A DNA stretch of 64,000 nt from Mytilus edulis (Eukaryota > Mollusca > Bivalvia > Mytilida > Mytilidae), in contig NC_092354.1 in the NCBI RefSeq assembly GCF_963676685.1, forward strand, positions 37,232,193 to 37,296,192. Direction: 5' to 3'. Every line of letters starts with the position of its first letter. Positions within the stretch are counted from its first letter, which is position 1. Shown piece after piece: positions 34,935 through 45,297 of this stretch. Position numbers and translations under genes: made by a program. Under the pieces are notes generated by a model. The model did no database searches and was not told the DNA's origin. It was given only the letters and a program-made list of their open reading frames with translations.

Positions 34935-35187
34935 TTTCGTCCTGAATATGCATGACATATTTGCCACTGAACGTTAAGCAACCAACAATCAATCAATCAA
35001 TCAATCTGTCCCTATCCAAGATACCCTCATTTTCCAGTGGCAGTCGAAATTTCCCCGACCATCATCCTAGATGGCCTCTATCTTATCAACCTACCTATTG
35101 TATTTATTGTGAAGTTGTTTTCGTCCTGAATATGCATGACATATTTGCCACTGGACGTTAAGCAACCAACAATCAATCAATCAATCT
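34935..35187 (+). mobile_element. CAAT-tailed SINE, two joined tails
   Basis: Bases 34935-35006 hold the last 70 bp of the SINE with its (CAAT)n tail. Directly joined is a second truncated copy (35007-35187) starting ctgtccctatccaag and ending in its own tail. The plus-strand frame across the pair is incidental. Confidence 0.85.
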
Positions 35188-35195
35188 GAGAGATA

Positions 35196-35329
35196 TCGTA
35201 CCACAAGTAATTGAACACAACACACCAACATACAGGAAGAGGGTGGTGATGAACATGTCGCAGTTGATCAATAAACACTGCTCAAACATTAAAAGATACT
35301 ACCGATCAGCCATTTTAAAAGAACAATAG
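35196..35329 (+). CDS. Coding-like fragment beside the SINE pair
   Basis: One frame reads VPQVIEHNTPTYRKRVVMNM and SQLINKHCSNIKRYYRSAIL, ending at TAG near 35327-35329. It is helical and basic, with no family recognised. The upstream part may have been displaced by the SINE insertions. Confidence 0.3.
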
Positions 35330-36456
35330 TAATAACAACAATATTAAACATTCTTCAGACCTCTGCCAAAGTGTTGTAGCATATAACAAGGGAAGAGTCA
35401 ATAAACAAGCTTGTGCACAATTTTGAAGATACATTTTCCTTAGCACTCGAATAAGGTTGTAGCCAGCAAACAGCCATGCTTTGTAAAAGCGTTGTAATAT
35501 GATTTTTACTACTTTCGTTGATCTTTTGTGTGCTTTTAAGTCTTATGTTTTTGAAAGGAGTGCATTAACTTCCCCATTTGAACGTTATTGCACTGTCGTA
35601 GGATTATTCAACAATCTCCCATTAGAAAACCATTGGTGGGAGGAGCCAAAAAGCAAAGTTACAATTTGAGAATGTAACGGCACCAGAATCATTCAAACGG
35701 CATGTATTTGTGATATCACCCAGGCAGTGTTTCTTGTTCAAATTCCTTTCAAACGGTTCGACCACAGCAGTTTTGGTTTGAACGGATTCCTGGAAACTGT
35801 CATTCATGTCACGATTGGACGGGGGAAAAGTGTTCAAGACATCCGATAGTCGCTATTGAAAGATACTGTTAGCGGTCTTGTATGTTCAAACGCCTTTCGT
35901 AGAGCGGTGCCCAGTCCTTTCCATAATCTGTTGCTCATCTATTCCTGCTTGAAATATCGCAGTAGCACATAAAAAATTATTCTTTTTCCCGAGTGGTTGG
36001 TAAAGTTGCCAACAAATCCCCCCTTTTCACACATTGTCATTAAACCATTCAACTTGTTCAATCCTAACGCGGACTTTCCGTAGCAATGCTTATCTTGGAC
36101 ATCAGAAATAAGAGGTGTGCGATTAAAAACGCCAGATCCAATTGAATATCTTTAAAGAAATAGAAAGTATAAAGAACAAAAGTAAAACAAAGCAAGAGGT
36201 CATTCGCCGGAAAACTATTATTTGTCAAAAAATGCTGCAAAATTCAAGCAGCATCAGAAAAAAGTTTCACCGATTATGATGACATGCACTGTTTGAACAA
36301 GACAAGATTTTCAATTGAAGTTGCATGTTAAATCATACACAGCTTTGAGATCTGCCCTGGCTTCTGAATTAAAAGTGATTCTTTAAAAGACATGTATTCC
36401 CCAACGTTAAATCCAGTAAAAAAAATTCTCGCAAAGTTATTTTCATTTTTATTTAT
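35330..36456. other. Non-coding stretch
   Basis: I see no supported gene. A minus-strand frame at 35622-35837 is protein-like in part (KKHCLGDITNTCRLNDSG) but has no splice or family support. Confidence 0.3.
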
Positions 36457-36748
36457 CCCCAAGGGTGACTGGGGTATAGAAATATGGTCACTTTGGTCTT
36501 CTCCCGACCGGCAGTAAAACGCTTGCCGAAGTGGGGCGTCCGTAGGTGGCCTGTTGTAAGGCAAAATTTCTGTCCCTATCCAATAAACCCTCCTTTTCCG
36601 GTGGCAGTCCAAATTTTCCCGACCATCATCCCAGATGGACTTTATTGTAACAACCTACCTATTGTATTTATTGTGAACTTGTTCTCGTCCTGAATATGCA
36701 TGAAATATTTGCCACTGGACGTTAAGCAACCAACTATCAATCAATCAA
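36457..36748 (+). mobile_element. CAAT-tailed SINE with internal deletion
   Basis: The head (ccccaagggtgactggggta) runs to gtggggcgtccg at 36540 and then jumps to taggtggcctgttg, omitting the central block that is present at 52620-52770. The deletion joins two places that both contain the word gtccgt. Confidence 0.85.
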
Positions 36749-37527
36749 ATTTTATTTATCTTGAGATAAATGAGGTATCATTAATTGTAAGTCAATTTCA
36801 ATCCCATAAATGGTTAAAGTATGTGGTAGCGGCTTCCGTTTTTCATCTATGATAGGAACCTCTAATTTTTCAGCCAACCATAGAAGTGTAAATAAATAAA
36901 GGCAACAATAGTATACCGCTGTTCTAAACTCATAAATCCATGGACAAAAAACAAATAGTACGGTGACCAGACACAATATTTTTTAGATTTAATCGTCAAA
37001 CATACTATATGGCCATATTATATATCATTGAATTCGGAAAAATGTGTACTTTTGAAATATCGATGTCGTCAAAAAGAATTGTGGTAACAGTTTTGCACAA
37101 AATGAGGTCAAAGATCAAATTCTGTTTTATTTTTTTTTCTTCTTAATTTTCAAAATTTAAAGATATATGCAGCAATTTATGTTAAATTTTATAAACAGAT
37201 ATGTTTTTTTAATCAATTAACAACGAATATCTCGAAAATATCTATATATAAAAAAAAATGTTATTCGATTTATTCGGAAAAATTGCGTTTTCAAACTCTT
37301 TTCTATTATACAAGTTCAACACATATTCCGTCAAAATTACTGTATTTAACCTGCTGGGTGATATTCCACCTCAGCAATAAATGATAAACATTGTTTTTAC
37401 TTCAAGCCTACTATCCTGAACGCAAAAGCTCATACATATAATTCGGTAAAATAAACAAAAAAACACGTAATACCTCGAAACGATTACAATAAAAAAAATC
37501 TAATCAAAAAGATATACACAACATAAT
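36749..37527. other. Non-coding, with a repeat fragment
   Basis: Bases 36890-36965 (tagtataccgctgttctaaa, ctcataaatccatggac) are the reverse of a repeat also at 40490-40590. No gene is seen. Confidence 0.4.
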
Positions 37528-37932
37528 TCAGGCAGGAGTATCTTCTGGTTCATCTGTCAAGGAACATGATTGGGAATTTCTACACAATTCTGACCCTTGA
37601 CAGGAACAAAGCTCCGTACAGGTAAGGTTTTGTTGTGAACAAACACATGACTTTTTACATGGAGATTTCCCCTTACATGAACACACAAGATCCTGCAACA
37701 ATTCTGCTGACATATGCCCTTTAAAATACACGGGGTGTTATGAATTATTTGACTCTCGCCAGCCGTATTCCAAAGGTGACGAAATAGGGGGTTTAGCAAT
37801 ATGTGATGATGTCCAAATTTTAGTTTGAAACGAAGCACGTAAAACATGCTGTTTCAGTGCTGCTTCACAAGGAGGTAACCTCACTAAACTTACATCTTTA
37901 CTTGTGGCAAGCTTGACGCGCATTTTATTCAT
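37528..37932 (-). pseudogene. C-terminal part of a Cys-rich multi-copy protein, one in-frame stop
   Basis: One minus-strand frame spans the whole interval, broken only by TAA near 37735. The first part reads RLPPCEAALKQHVLRASFQT then SPLEYGW. The second reads KGHMSAELLQDLVCSCKGKS and CKKSCVCSQQNLTCTELCSC. I know this order (a helix ending in Q-H-x-x-R-A, a YGW or WGW motif, then a Cys-rich repeat) from the C-termini of a large uncharacterised protein family scattered in cnidarian and mollusc genomes, often near mobile elements. The Cys repeat is probably metal-binding. It is transcribed away from the YqaJ-like gene at 38103. Confidence 0.55.
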
Positions 37933-38102
37933 ATCATGATGGAATGATTTAAAGATGTTTTCTGATCATTAACCGCAAGAAAGAGGTCCCTAATGTTCAT
38001 GCTAATGGCTCACCTTTACCATCAACATCAGACCTTCAACTTCTTTATGCCATATCACCAAAATCAGTCTTTTTTACCTCTGTTACTATACCAGGCATAG
38101 AA

Positions 38103-39108
38103 ATGCTACCTCCAGAAGAGAAAACGCAACCTACCGAAAAATTTCCAAAACTGTTAACTAGCCTTCATCAGCCTGATACTGCTCCAAATTCAGAATACAT
38201 TAATGACACTTATCAAAAGTACACGGTCACAGATTCTCAGGCCTATCACCTTGAAGAAGCAACACGCAATCAAGCAGTGAGCCCCTTATGGTTTGAACAC
38301 AGAAAAGGTCGCGTGACTGCATCAAAAGCTCATGATGTTCTTCGCATGAGAGAACAAACAGCACCAGATAACATAGTGAGACGAGTTTGTGGCTACAACA
38401 GCTATGACCTATCAAGAAAAGATGCAGTCCGTTGAGGTATTGAACATGAAGATGAAGCCCGTGTAGCCTACATCAGTCACCAAAAAAACCACACATGTAA
38501 ACTTTGAATGTAAACTTGCAGGATTCTTTATTAACTCCAAGCATCCATTTGTTGGAGCAAGTCCAGACGGAATAACTACTTGTGATTGCTCTGGTAAAGG
38601 TACCCTTGAAGTCGAGTGCCCGTTTAAGCATAAGGACACACCTATCGACAAAGTTTCTGCCAAAGACTAACTTTTGTTGGGACAATATGCTGAAACTGAA
38701 ACAGAACCACCGTTATTACACTCAAGTACAACTCCAAATGTACCTTACAAAAAGCAGTTATTGTGACTTTGTTGTGTATACAAAATGTGATCCACCGAGT
38801 ATGGTTAAACATAGACTACTGTAAAACTCTGCTTAATATCCTTTGTCAAAGACCATGTTATACATGAACTAATTACACAGAAGTTTAACAGTTACCAGTT
38901 ACATAAGAGTCAACATCAACCACTGAAACTGTTAACCAAAATGACCAGCCGTCTACATGGTGCCCTTGCACAGAACCAGAATATGGGCGAATGATTAAAT
39001 GTGACAACAGAGAATGCCCATACCAATGGTTTCATTACAAATGTGTCAACGTTAGGAGAAAACCCAGCATAGGTAAAATGGTACTGCATCAGTTGTGAAC
39101 AATAATCA
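38103..39108 (+). pseudogene. YqaJ-type nuclease with C-terminal PHD finger, frame broken
   Basis: The frame from ATG 38103 carries WFEHRKGRVTASKAHDV, the opening motif of the lambda-exonuclease/YqaJ fold. After TGA near 38433 it continues with GIEHEDEARVAYI. A one-base shift then gives the metal-site motif FVGASPDGI and LEVECPF (E-x-K of the family replaced by E-x-E). A further shift gives HRYYTQVQLQMYLTKSSYCD and FVVYT, all in the family order. About 130 bp later a PHD-type finger follows (WCPCTEPEYGRMIKCDN, ECPYQWFHYKC), lacking its final C-x-x-C in frame. Family members of this architecture are multi-copy in invertebrates. One stop plus frameshifts indicate a decayed copy, or consensus errors. 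Confidence 0.7.
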
Positions 39109-40379
39109 AAAGACTTTTAAATAGCAGATGTGAAAAAGACATTCAATCATTCATGAATTCATAAAATAAACATTAGTTGTTGTAATAACATCATTTATTT
39201 GTCATGAGAAAAACAAAAGTGCTAATACACATGATATATAAACCTTACATGCTTATGTTTTACATTGTGACAAATGAGCACCAGCTAACAACTAATGTCT
39301 GTTATACATGTATATATATATAAATAAAAGAAAAAGTTAAGTAAAGTCCGTATGCTGGTAACATATAAGAAAATTATTAAAAGATAATAACGGTTTCAAT
39401 GCATCACTTTTTTACTAGTACTTTCACTGCTTCCGCAGATCTGCAAACTTTGTGGTTTCCATTTTAAGAATTATGTGTTCCTTTTTGTATTGTTCGTAAA
39501 ATCGTTGGTCGAATGTCATATACTATACATATAACTGTAATCCAAGTAACACTTTGTATTGCTTTTTTGGAGAGTTTACCAACAAATGAGGCTCAAGCCT
39601 TACTGAGATTGTTTGAAATAAAAGAAACAACAATTTAACAATCAAATAACATAAGCAAAAAGGAATTGTTTCATGCTGAACTAGTTCAAAATCTGTGAAG
39701 TGCAGCATGATACAAACCCAAAAAATAATAATAAAAACCAAACAATGGACCAAATATGGACATGTATGATAGTTTTTGGAAAATGAAAAAAAACATCATG
39801 TGTACACATGTATCAGATTTAGATAGTGTCTTTTTACCAATAAAGCCAATACTGTGCATTGGGTTGTTTTGTACATTTTGGTCGGGTTGCTGTCTCTTTG
39901 ACACATTCCCTGTCCAATTTTTTTATTTACTCCTTTGATAATTTCTTTAACTTGACCTAAACTTAAAAAAAATTAAAAAGAAACAGGGAGGATCAGTTCA
40001 ATATGATAAAAGTAATGCTGGAAGAAACTTTTAAATCCTTGAGACTTTCATAGTTTATGTAATTTATCTTAAATTAAAGGCAATTAGAAATAAGGAACAA
40101 AGGGACAGACTGCATAATATAAAAACAAACACAGCTGGTTCCTAGTCTCACACTCAAATGACAGTTCTAATGAAATGTACACAGCTGGTATCCACCATTC
40201 AATGATTTTTTTAATCAGAAGTGGTAAAAGGTTATTCCAAAAGCAGTGATATTTTATAAATCAAAGTCAAATCATACATGTATATTGTATACATGTAATA
40301 TTTTTATAATAGATAATGACAAGGGTGTTAGCTCGAGTGCGTGAATCTTGTTTACACCCCGAGATAATTGATTAATGTT
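39109..40379. other. Non-coding, with a retroelement-like 3' scrap
   Basis: Bases 39856-39925 (ggtcgggttgctgtctctttg, gacacattccc) resemble the 3' end of the element near 55730-55785. Otherwise nothing is seen. Confidence 0.4.
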
Positions 40380-40595
40380 ACAAATTCATGTATTTGGTTT
40401 TGATGTTATATATATATATGTTATATTTGTTATTCTCGTAGGATTTTGTCTATATGTGTTACATTTTAGTGTTATGTCGTTGTTCTCCTCTTATATTTAA
40501 TGCGTTTCCCTCGGTTTTAGTTTGTTATCCCGATTTTGTTTTTTGTCCATGGATTTATGAGTTTTGAACAGCGGTATACTACTGTTGCCTTTTTT
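40380..40595 (+). repeat. Dispersed repeat, tttgtccatggatttatgag type
   Basis: The block with tgttacattttagtgttatg, tgcgtttccctcggttttag and tttgtccatggatttatgag is partly repeated in reverse at 36890-36965. Confidence 0.6.
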
Positions 40596-40986
40596 TAATG
40601 ATAGATTTCTATAATAATGGGAGGAGGGGTGTCTTTCAGCAACTTGACCTTCTTTAATGGAAGAGCATGATAAATGCAGGGTTTCCAATTACATTTAATA
40701 ACATTCTTGTGTAAATATACATGTACATTGTAGAAACAAAGAAACAAATGTATATATACAAGTCTTATAAATTGAAAACAACTTTCAAACCTAAAAGTGC
40801 ATTAGATAAAACAAATGTACATGTATATTTATACCAAAGGAATAGTAATTGGTAACATGAAAGACAATTCTTTAATCTTGATTGAATACAGGTATCATGC
40901 TCTTTCAAAAAATGAAACAGAAAATGAAAAAATAAACGATTTAAACAAATTTAACAAATTAAACGGTCAACATGGTCAATACTTAC
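40596..40986. other. Non-coding stretch (probable intron)
   Basis: Nothing is recognised. It lies downstream of the GTAAGT donor of the exon ending at 40987. Confidence 0.35.
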
Positions 40987-41170
40987 TTTATCATCCAATC
41001 CTCCTTTCGTGGCTATGATGGTTGTCAGTCTATGAAAAGCAGATAGGTTGTGGAATCTATGCTTCATCAGGATGCTGTAACAGGATGCTAGGACAGGTAT
41101 GATTCCATCTGATATCTTACCAGAAGCTGGTATGGCCACACAACATAGCACATCAAAGAGAAATGGAATT
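40987..41170 (-). CDS. Internal exon of an unrecognised minus-strand gene
   Basis: This 184-nt exon lies between a tttgaattacag acceptor and a GTAAGT donor. Its first base completes the split Arg codon left by the exon ending at 41911, so the two are phase-matched. It encodes IPFLFDVLCCVAIPASGKIS, then ILMKHRFHNLSAFHRLTTII and GGLDDK. The style (a hydrophobic start, then S-A-F-x-R-L-T-x-I-x-A) is that of a conserved globular helical domain which I believe is multi-copy in molluscs but cannot name. The next exons should lie below 40.98 kb and were not found. Confidence 0.6.
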
Positions 41171-41549
41171 CTGTAATTCAAACACAACAAAATTTTATCA
41201 TTTATGTACTTGGTAAATATTTATACACTCTGTGGAATTTCCTTTTTAATTTGACATGGCATGCAACTTCTTATTTTGTTGTGGTAGTCTACATGTACAG
41301 CTCTATTAAAATGAATGAGTTTTTTCACAGGGAAATAACTTTCCTGGGTACTTTTCTACGTTACAGAGATTTGTTAAAAAGATGTGACGATGTATTCCTG
41401 TTATCAGTGTTATAAATGGTAATTAGTGATAAATTCAAGCATACATACATTTCATTAAATACTGACTTCCTTTCCTGCTAGCAGGAAAAGTTATCCAAAG
41501 AAAGTTGACATTGGACTTGGTACTTGGAATTTTATTTTTCGTGTAACAC

Positions 41550-41664
41550 AGTGAAGTCGGCGCGGGGCCACTAGGCGAAACTGCCCGCTTTGGCAACCAG
41601 CCGATCAAATGAAATTATTTGCCTAGGGTTGGAATCGAACCCACGTACGTCGACTCCAATGTGC
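41550..41664 (-). mobile_element. tRNA-like SINE head or tRNA-derived fragment
   Basis: On the minus strand a B-box-like word (ggttcgattccaaccct) and an A-box-like word (tggcacattggagt) are spaced as in a tRNA. The rest does not fold as a tRNA by eye. It lies in the intron between the two exons at 40987-41170 and 41911-42058. Confidence 0.45.
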
Positions 41665-41910
41665 CATCTCTTATATATTAATTGATTCAAAAAAATACAA
41701 GTCCATACATCATTCCTGCAGAAAAATAGGTTGTGTCCACAGTACCCCATATCATATTAGATAAATGGAAAAAAATTAAAAACAAAACAAACAAAAAAGA
41801 AAGTAAAACACGACATATGTTACCCAAAGATTTTGTTTTCATAAGTCAAAGGACAATGTATAGCTACATGTAGTACTGCTTAAAATTTATGAGAATTTAT
41901 ATTATAGTAC

Positions 41911-42058
41911 CTTTCATGCATCTCTTTTACAATATCAGCCAGTAAGGTGTCTGCATAATCAGCTAAATCTGCAATGTCACAACATTTGAATAACACTGAT
42001 GCAAGCATGGTTGTCCTTGATGTTAAGGTTGCTGCCTGACTTTTGATTTCTTTTAAAA
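41911..42058 (-). CDS. Exon of the unrecognised minus-strand gene, abutting the Penelope element
   Basis: The frame reads KSQAATLTSRTTMLASVLFK and CCDIADLADYADTLLADIVK, ending at a GTACTA donor in phase with the exon at 40987-41170. Its upstream edge coincides with the 3' end of the Penelope-like element. Either the element inserted inside the exon or it landed immediately upstream of an acceptor (ctcttttaaaag). The continuous ORF that runs from here into the element tail is therefore a chimera of exon and repeat. No family is assigned. Confidence 0.55.
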
Positions 42059-44701
42059 GAGGGACGAAAGATACCAAAGGGACAGTCAAACTCATAAATC
42101 TAAAACAAACTGACAACGCCATGGCTAAAAATAAAAAAGACAAACAGAAAAACAGTAGTACACACGACACAACATAGAAAACTAAAGAATAAACAACACG
42201 AACCCCACCAAAAACTAGGGGTGATCTCAGGTGCTCCGGAAGGGTAAGCAGATCCTGCTCCACATGTGGCACCCGTCGTGTTGCTTAAGTGATTACAAAT
42301 CCGGTAAATAGTCTTATTCGGTAGGTCATATTCATGAAAGGGAAGGGAATTGTAGTTACGACGTAAGGAACATATCCGATATCATTTGTGAAACGGTTAT
42401 TCCATAACGGTCAACCAACTCGTGATGGCGTCCGTAAAATTTACGAAGGGATGATTTCAACTTCACCATTTGGAACTCTTGGTTTAATAGCTTCCTTGTG
42501 AGCAGCAAACCTCTATCAAGAAAATCATGATAGGAAATGCAAGCACGGGAATATCGTATCAATTGGGAGATATATACCCCGTATGCAGGTGCTGCTGGAA
42601 TGTTGCTACTTAGAAATGGAAAGTTCACAATTGGAAAGCTGAAATCATCTCTTTTGTCGTAAAGTTTTGTTTTCAACCGACCCTCATTGTCAATTTCTAG
42701 ATGTAAGTCAAGATATGAAGCCGACTTAACTGTATCTGTAGTATCCTTTATCTCTAGTTCGATTGGATAGATGCGTTCCACATAGTCACCAAATTTTGAA
42801 TTGTTTAGTGAAAGAACATCATCTATATAGCGGAAAGTAGAGTTAAAGGATATTGCTAACTTCTTATCTTTCTTCCTAAGAAGTTCCTGCATGAAGTCAG
42901 CCTCATAATAATAAAGAAACAAGTCGGCGAGTAGAGGGGCACAGTTTGTTCCCATTGGAATGCCGACAGTCTGTTGAAAAACACGTCCTCCGAACGTAAC
43001 AAATATGTTGTCAATCAAGAAATCAAGCATCTTGATAATATCAGTTTCAGAGAATTTTTTGTTTGAATCAGAGTGATTCTTTACAAAGTAGGATTTATCC
43101 CTCCCTAAGACAAGATACTTGTATCTACGTTGGCCATTCTTTTTTATGAAGCAAAGTAATATCAACTCTTTCAATTTGTCTTTTAGTTTGGAATGTGGAA
43201 TACTTGTGTACAGGGTAGAAAAGTCAAATGTTTTAATACTGTTACAAGATGAAAGAGAGTTAGATTGTATGTACTCTAAAAGATCTTTTGAATTTTTAAG
43301 TATCCACATCTGATTCACGCCACCTCTAGAATAGGCAGTTTCACAATAACTTTGAAGCCCGTCTTTGATTGCTGATAAAAAAGATGTTAATAATTTAGAA
43401 AGAGGTTTCGTGGAGCACTTGGAAGACCCAGCAATATACCGTTGTTTGTAAGGACACTTATGTAGTTTAGGTATCCAATACAGTGATGGAAGATCCAGTT
43501 CTTCATCTTTGGTTGAAATTCCAAAGGAACATAGAACAGACCTATGATTATCCAGGATTTCCTCTTTGGTAAGTGTCGTGAGGGTATATGTTGAGTTACC
43601 AAGTGAATTGTCAATACCTAATTCGTTTATCAAGCAGTTGATGTAGTGACTTTTACACACAAAAACGATGTTATTTGGGGCTTTATCTGCAGGGACAACA
43701 ACATATTTGTCATGGAGGTCGGATAGGTGTTTTGCAACATTTGGGTCTTTAAAGATTGACGTAGCATGGGCATTGATGGACCCATTCAGTTTCTTAATTC
43801 TGATTTGTATCAACGACCTCACTGCCTTAATCCATTCGGAAAGAGTGTCTACGTCTTCCTTCTCGCGCTTAGCCCATTGCCTGGCATAATCCTCGACTGA
43901 ATCCATCAAAATTTTAAAGTTGTATTTCCAATTGATGGATTTAGACTCACGATATTTGGGACCTTTCGATAACACATTTCGTAGAGAAGTGTTATTAACA
44001 ATGTTAAGGTCACCGGTAATAACGTGGCCAGCAGGATTATATGTGAATTTGGAACTAGCACAAGTGCAATCAGGAGGTTTAACATCTTTTAAAGTAGAAC
44101 ATGATGATGATGATGTGTTGGATTCCTTAATAATTTCTAAAAGATCATGGTTTATCCCGGGTTTCACATTAGATTTTGATTTAAAATAAGAATGATCAGA
44201 ATTTTCAGTGACTGCAGGATAGGAATTTTCATTGACTGGAATAATGACTGGAAAAGATGCAGGATCAGAATTTTCATTGACTGGAAAACATGTAGGTTTG
44301 GTTTCATTTGGTGATTCAAATAGTTTCAGTTGCTTCCTACTAGAGCGTTTAACAGTACGGTTTTTCATTACAACATTCGGGTTTGTATCAACTGACTTTG
44401 GTGTGATTGGTGACAAGGCACACCTCTTAGAAGAAGTTGGTGCTTTCAAAAATGAATCACATGAATGGCTTAATTTTTCCAGGAAAACACTTGTTTTATT
44501 TACAAGGTTATAACAGTTTCTGCACAATGAGGCATCTTTTAGAATAAGTTCATTATAGGTGTTCTCGTTTAACAAAGAAGTCAACTTTTCTTTGAAGTCT
44601 TCAGTAATGAGCTTCCTTCCAGATAATTTAAAAGCTGTTATATTAGAACTAAAACACACGAAACAGTCAATGTCATGGTCTTTGTGTGGCGTTTGATTCA
44701 T
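42058..44701 (-). mobile_element. Penelope-like retroelement, intact coding region
   Basis: This is the full ORF (42356-44701) plus a 3' untranslated tail of about 300 bp (42058-42355) that recurs at 4708-5105 and 45085-45297. The reverse-transcriptase signature is of the Penelope class. The 5' boundary is not defined. All copies of the tail end with the same sequence (read on the plus strand, aaaagagggacgaaag), which fixes the 3' terminus. Confidence 0.8.
42356..44701 (-). CDS. Penelope-like reverse transcriptase, 781 residues
   Basis: It would copy element RNA into DNA at the insertion site. Residues 13-63 hold two Cys pairs (CFVC and CRNC), a possible zinc ribbon. Residues 80-250 are Ser/Asn/Pro-rich with repeated VNENS words. 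The RT region (about 330-690) shows, in order, [62 protein letters not shown] and [10 protein letters not shown] (catalytic DD), then [10 protein letters not shown]. The order and the TLYTSIPH and WIPKLHK motifs are those of Penelope-like elements. I see no GIY-YIG endonuclease motif at either end; the protein stops about 100 residues after the RT. The frame is uninterrupted over 2.3 kb, in contrast to its decayed surroundings, so the copy is young. ATG at 44701 has no earlier in-frame Met. Confidence 0.9.
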   Translation of the reverse strand: MNQTPHKDHDIDCFVCFSSNITAFKLSGRKLITEDFKEKLTSLLNENTYNELILKDASLCRNCYNLVNKTSVFLEKLSHSCDSFLKAPTSSKRCALSPITPKSVDTNPNVVMKNRTVKRSSRKQLKLFESPNETKPTCFPVNENSDPASFPVIIPVNENSYPAVTENSDHSYFKSKSNVKPGINHDLLEIIKESNTSSSSCSTLKDVKPPDCTCASSKFTYNPAGHVITGDLNIVNNTSLRNVLSKGPKYRESKSINWKYNFKILMDSVEDYARQWAKREKEDVDTLSEWIKAVRSLIQIRIKKLNGSINAHATSIFKDPNVAKHLSDLHDKYVVVPADKAPNNIVFVCKSHYINCLINELGIDNSLGNSTYTLTTLTKEEILDNHRSVLCSFGISTKDEELDLPSLYWIPKLHKCPYKQRYIAGSSKCSTKPLSKLLTSFLSAIKDGLQSYCETAYSRGGVNQMWILKNSKDLLEYIQSNSLSSCNSIKTFDFSTLYTSIPHSKLKDKLKELILLCFIKKNGQRRYKYLVLGRDKSYFVKNHSDSNKKFSETDIIKMLDFLIDNIFVTFGGRVFQQTVGIPMGTNCAPLLADLFLYYYEADFMQELLRKKDKKLAISFNSTFRYIDDVLSLNNSKFGDYVERIYPIELEIKDTTDTVKSASYLDLHLEIDNEGRLKTKLYDKRDDFSFPIVNFPFLSSNIPAAPAYGVYISQLIRYSRACISYHDFLDRGLLLTRKLLNQEFQMVKLKSSLRKFYGRHHELVDRYGITVSQMISDMFLTS

Positions 44702-45084
44702 ATTATTAAGTTCACATATTTGTATTATCTAGTTCACATATTTATATATTTTCTATATGAAGTCAACATAAAGGTTAATTGTGTCGAATTTACATCTCTT
44801 ATTTACTATTTATCTTCCGCCATGTTGTTCAACTTCCTGCTAAAAAATATTGTCACATGATCTTTCTTGAACACGTGTTTTGGGACTACTTTTGAGACAT
44901 TAGCAGAGATTGAGAGAGAGCAAGGACCGACAACTCTGCATGGGAGATTGGTGAAAACAATTCTTGGTAAATTTAATTTAATTTGCGAACTTTCATTTAT
45001 CATGTTTATCCTTGCAAGTTTCCGATTTTGGCCTTTCTCTCCATCAAAATGACTGACCCTATTTTCGGCCAAGTTCTGTGATCT
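44702..45084. other. Flank between Penelope ORF and the upstream tail copy
   Basis: It holds the probable 5' leader of the element and a minus-strand frame (44806-45072) without domain signatures. The word agttcacatatttgtattat is partly repeated (44708 and 44730). Confidence 0.35.
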
Positions 45085-45297
45085 TCTGTAAAAGAGGGAC
45101 GAAAGATACCAAAGGGACAGTCAAACTCATAAATCTAAAACAAACTGACAACGCCAAGGCTAATAATGAAAAAGACAAACAGAAAAACAATAGCACACAT
45201 GACACAACATAGAAAACTAAAGAATAAACAACACGAACCCCACCAAAAACTAGGGGTGATCTCGGGTGCTCCGGAAGGGTAAGCAGATCCCGCTCTG
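45085..45297 (-). mobile_element. Penelope tail copy upstream of the intact element
   Basis: This has the same 3' terminal 213 bp as 42058-42290 and 4708-4930, in the same orientation as the intact element, with several base differences (accaaggctaataatg against accatggctaaaaata). Its position upstream mimics the partial tandem, or pseudo-LTR, arrangement known for Penelope elements, but the divergence also allows an independent older insertion. Confidence 0.75.

Noticed and set aside
41550-41664. Genuine tRNA gene on the minus strand
   Set aside because: A- and B-box-like words are present but the stems do not pair by eye; kept only as a SINE-like fragment.
41880-42272. 130-codon minus-strand ORF as a single protein
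   Set aside because: Its first part is the Penelope 3' tail and only the last part is a real exon. The same leading peptide appears at 4677-4931 from another tail copy.
43119-44513. Plus-strand ORFs opposite the Penelope gene
   Set aside because: They are antisense shadows of a strongly conserved reverse-transcriptase frame.
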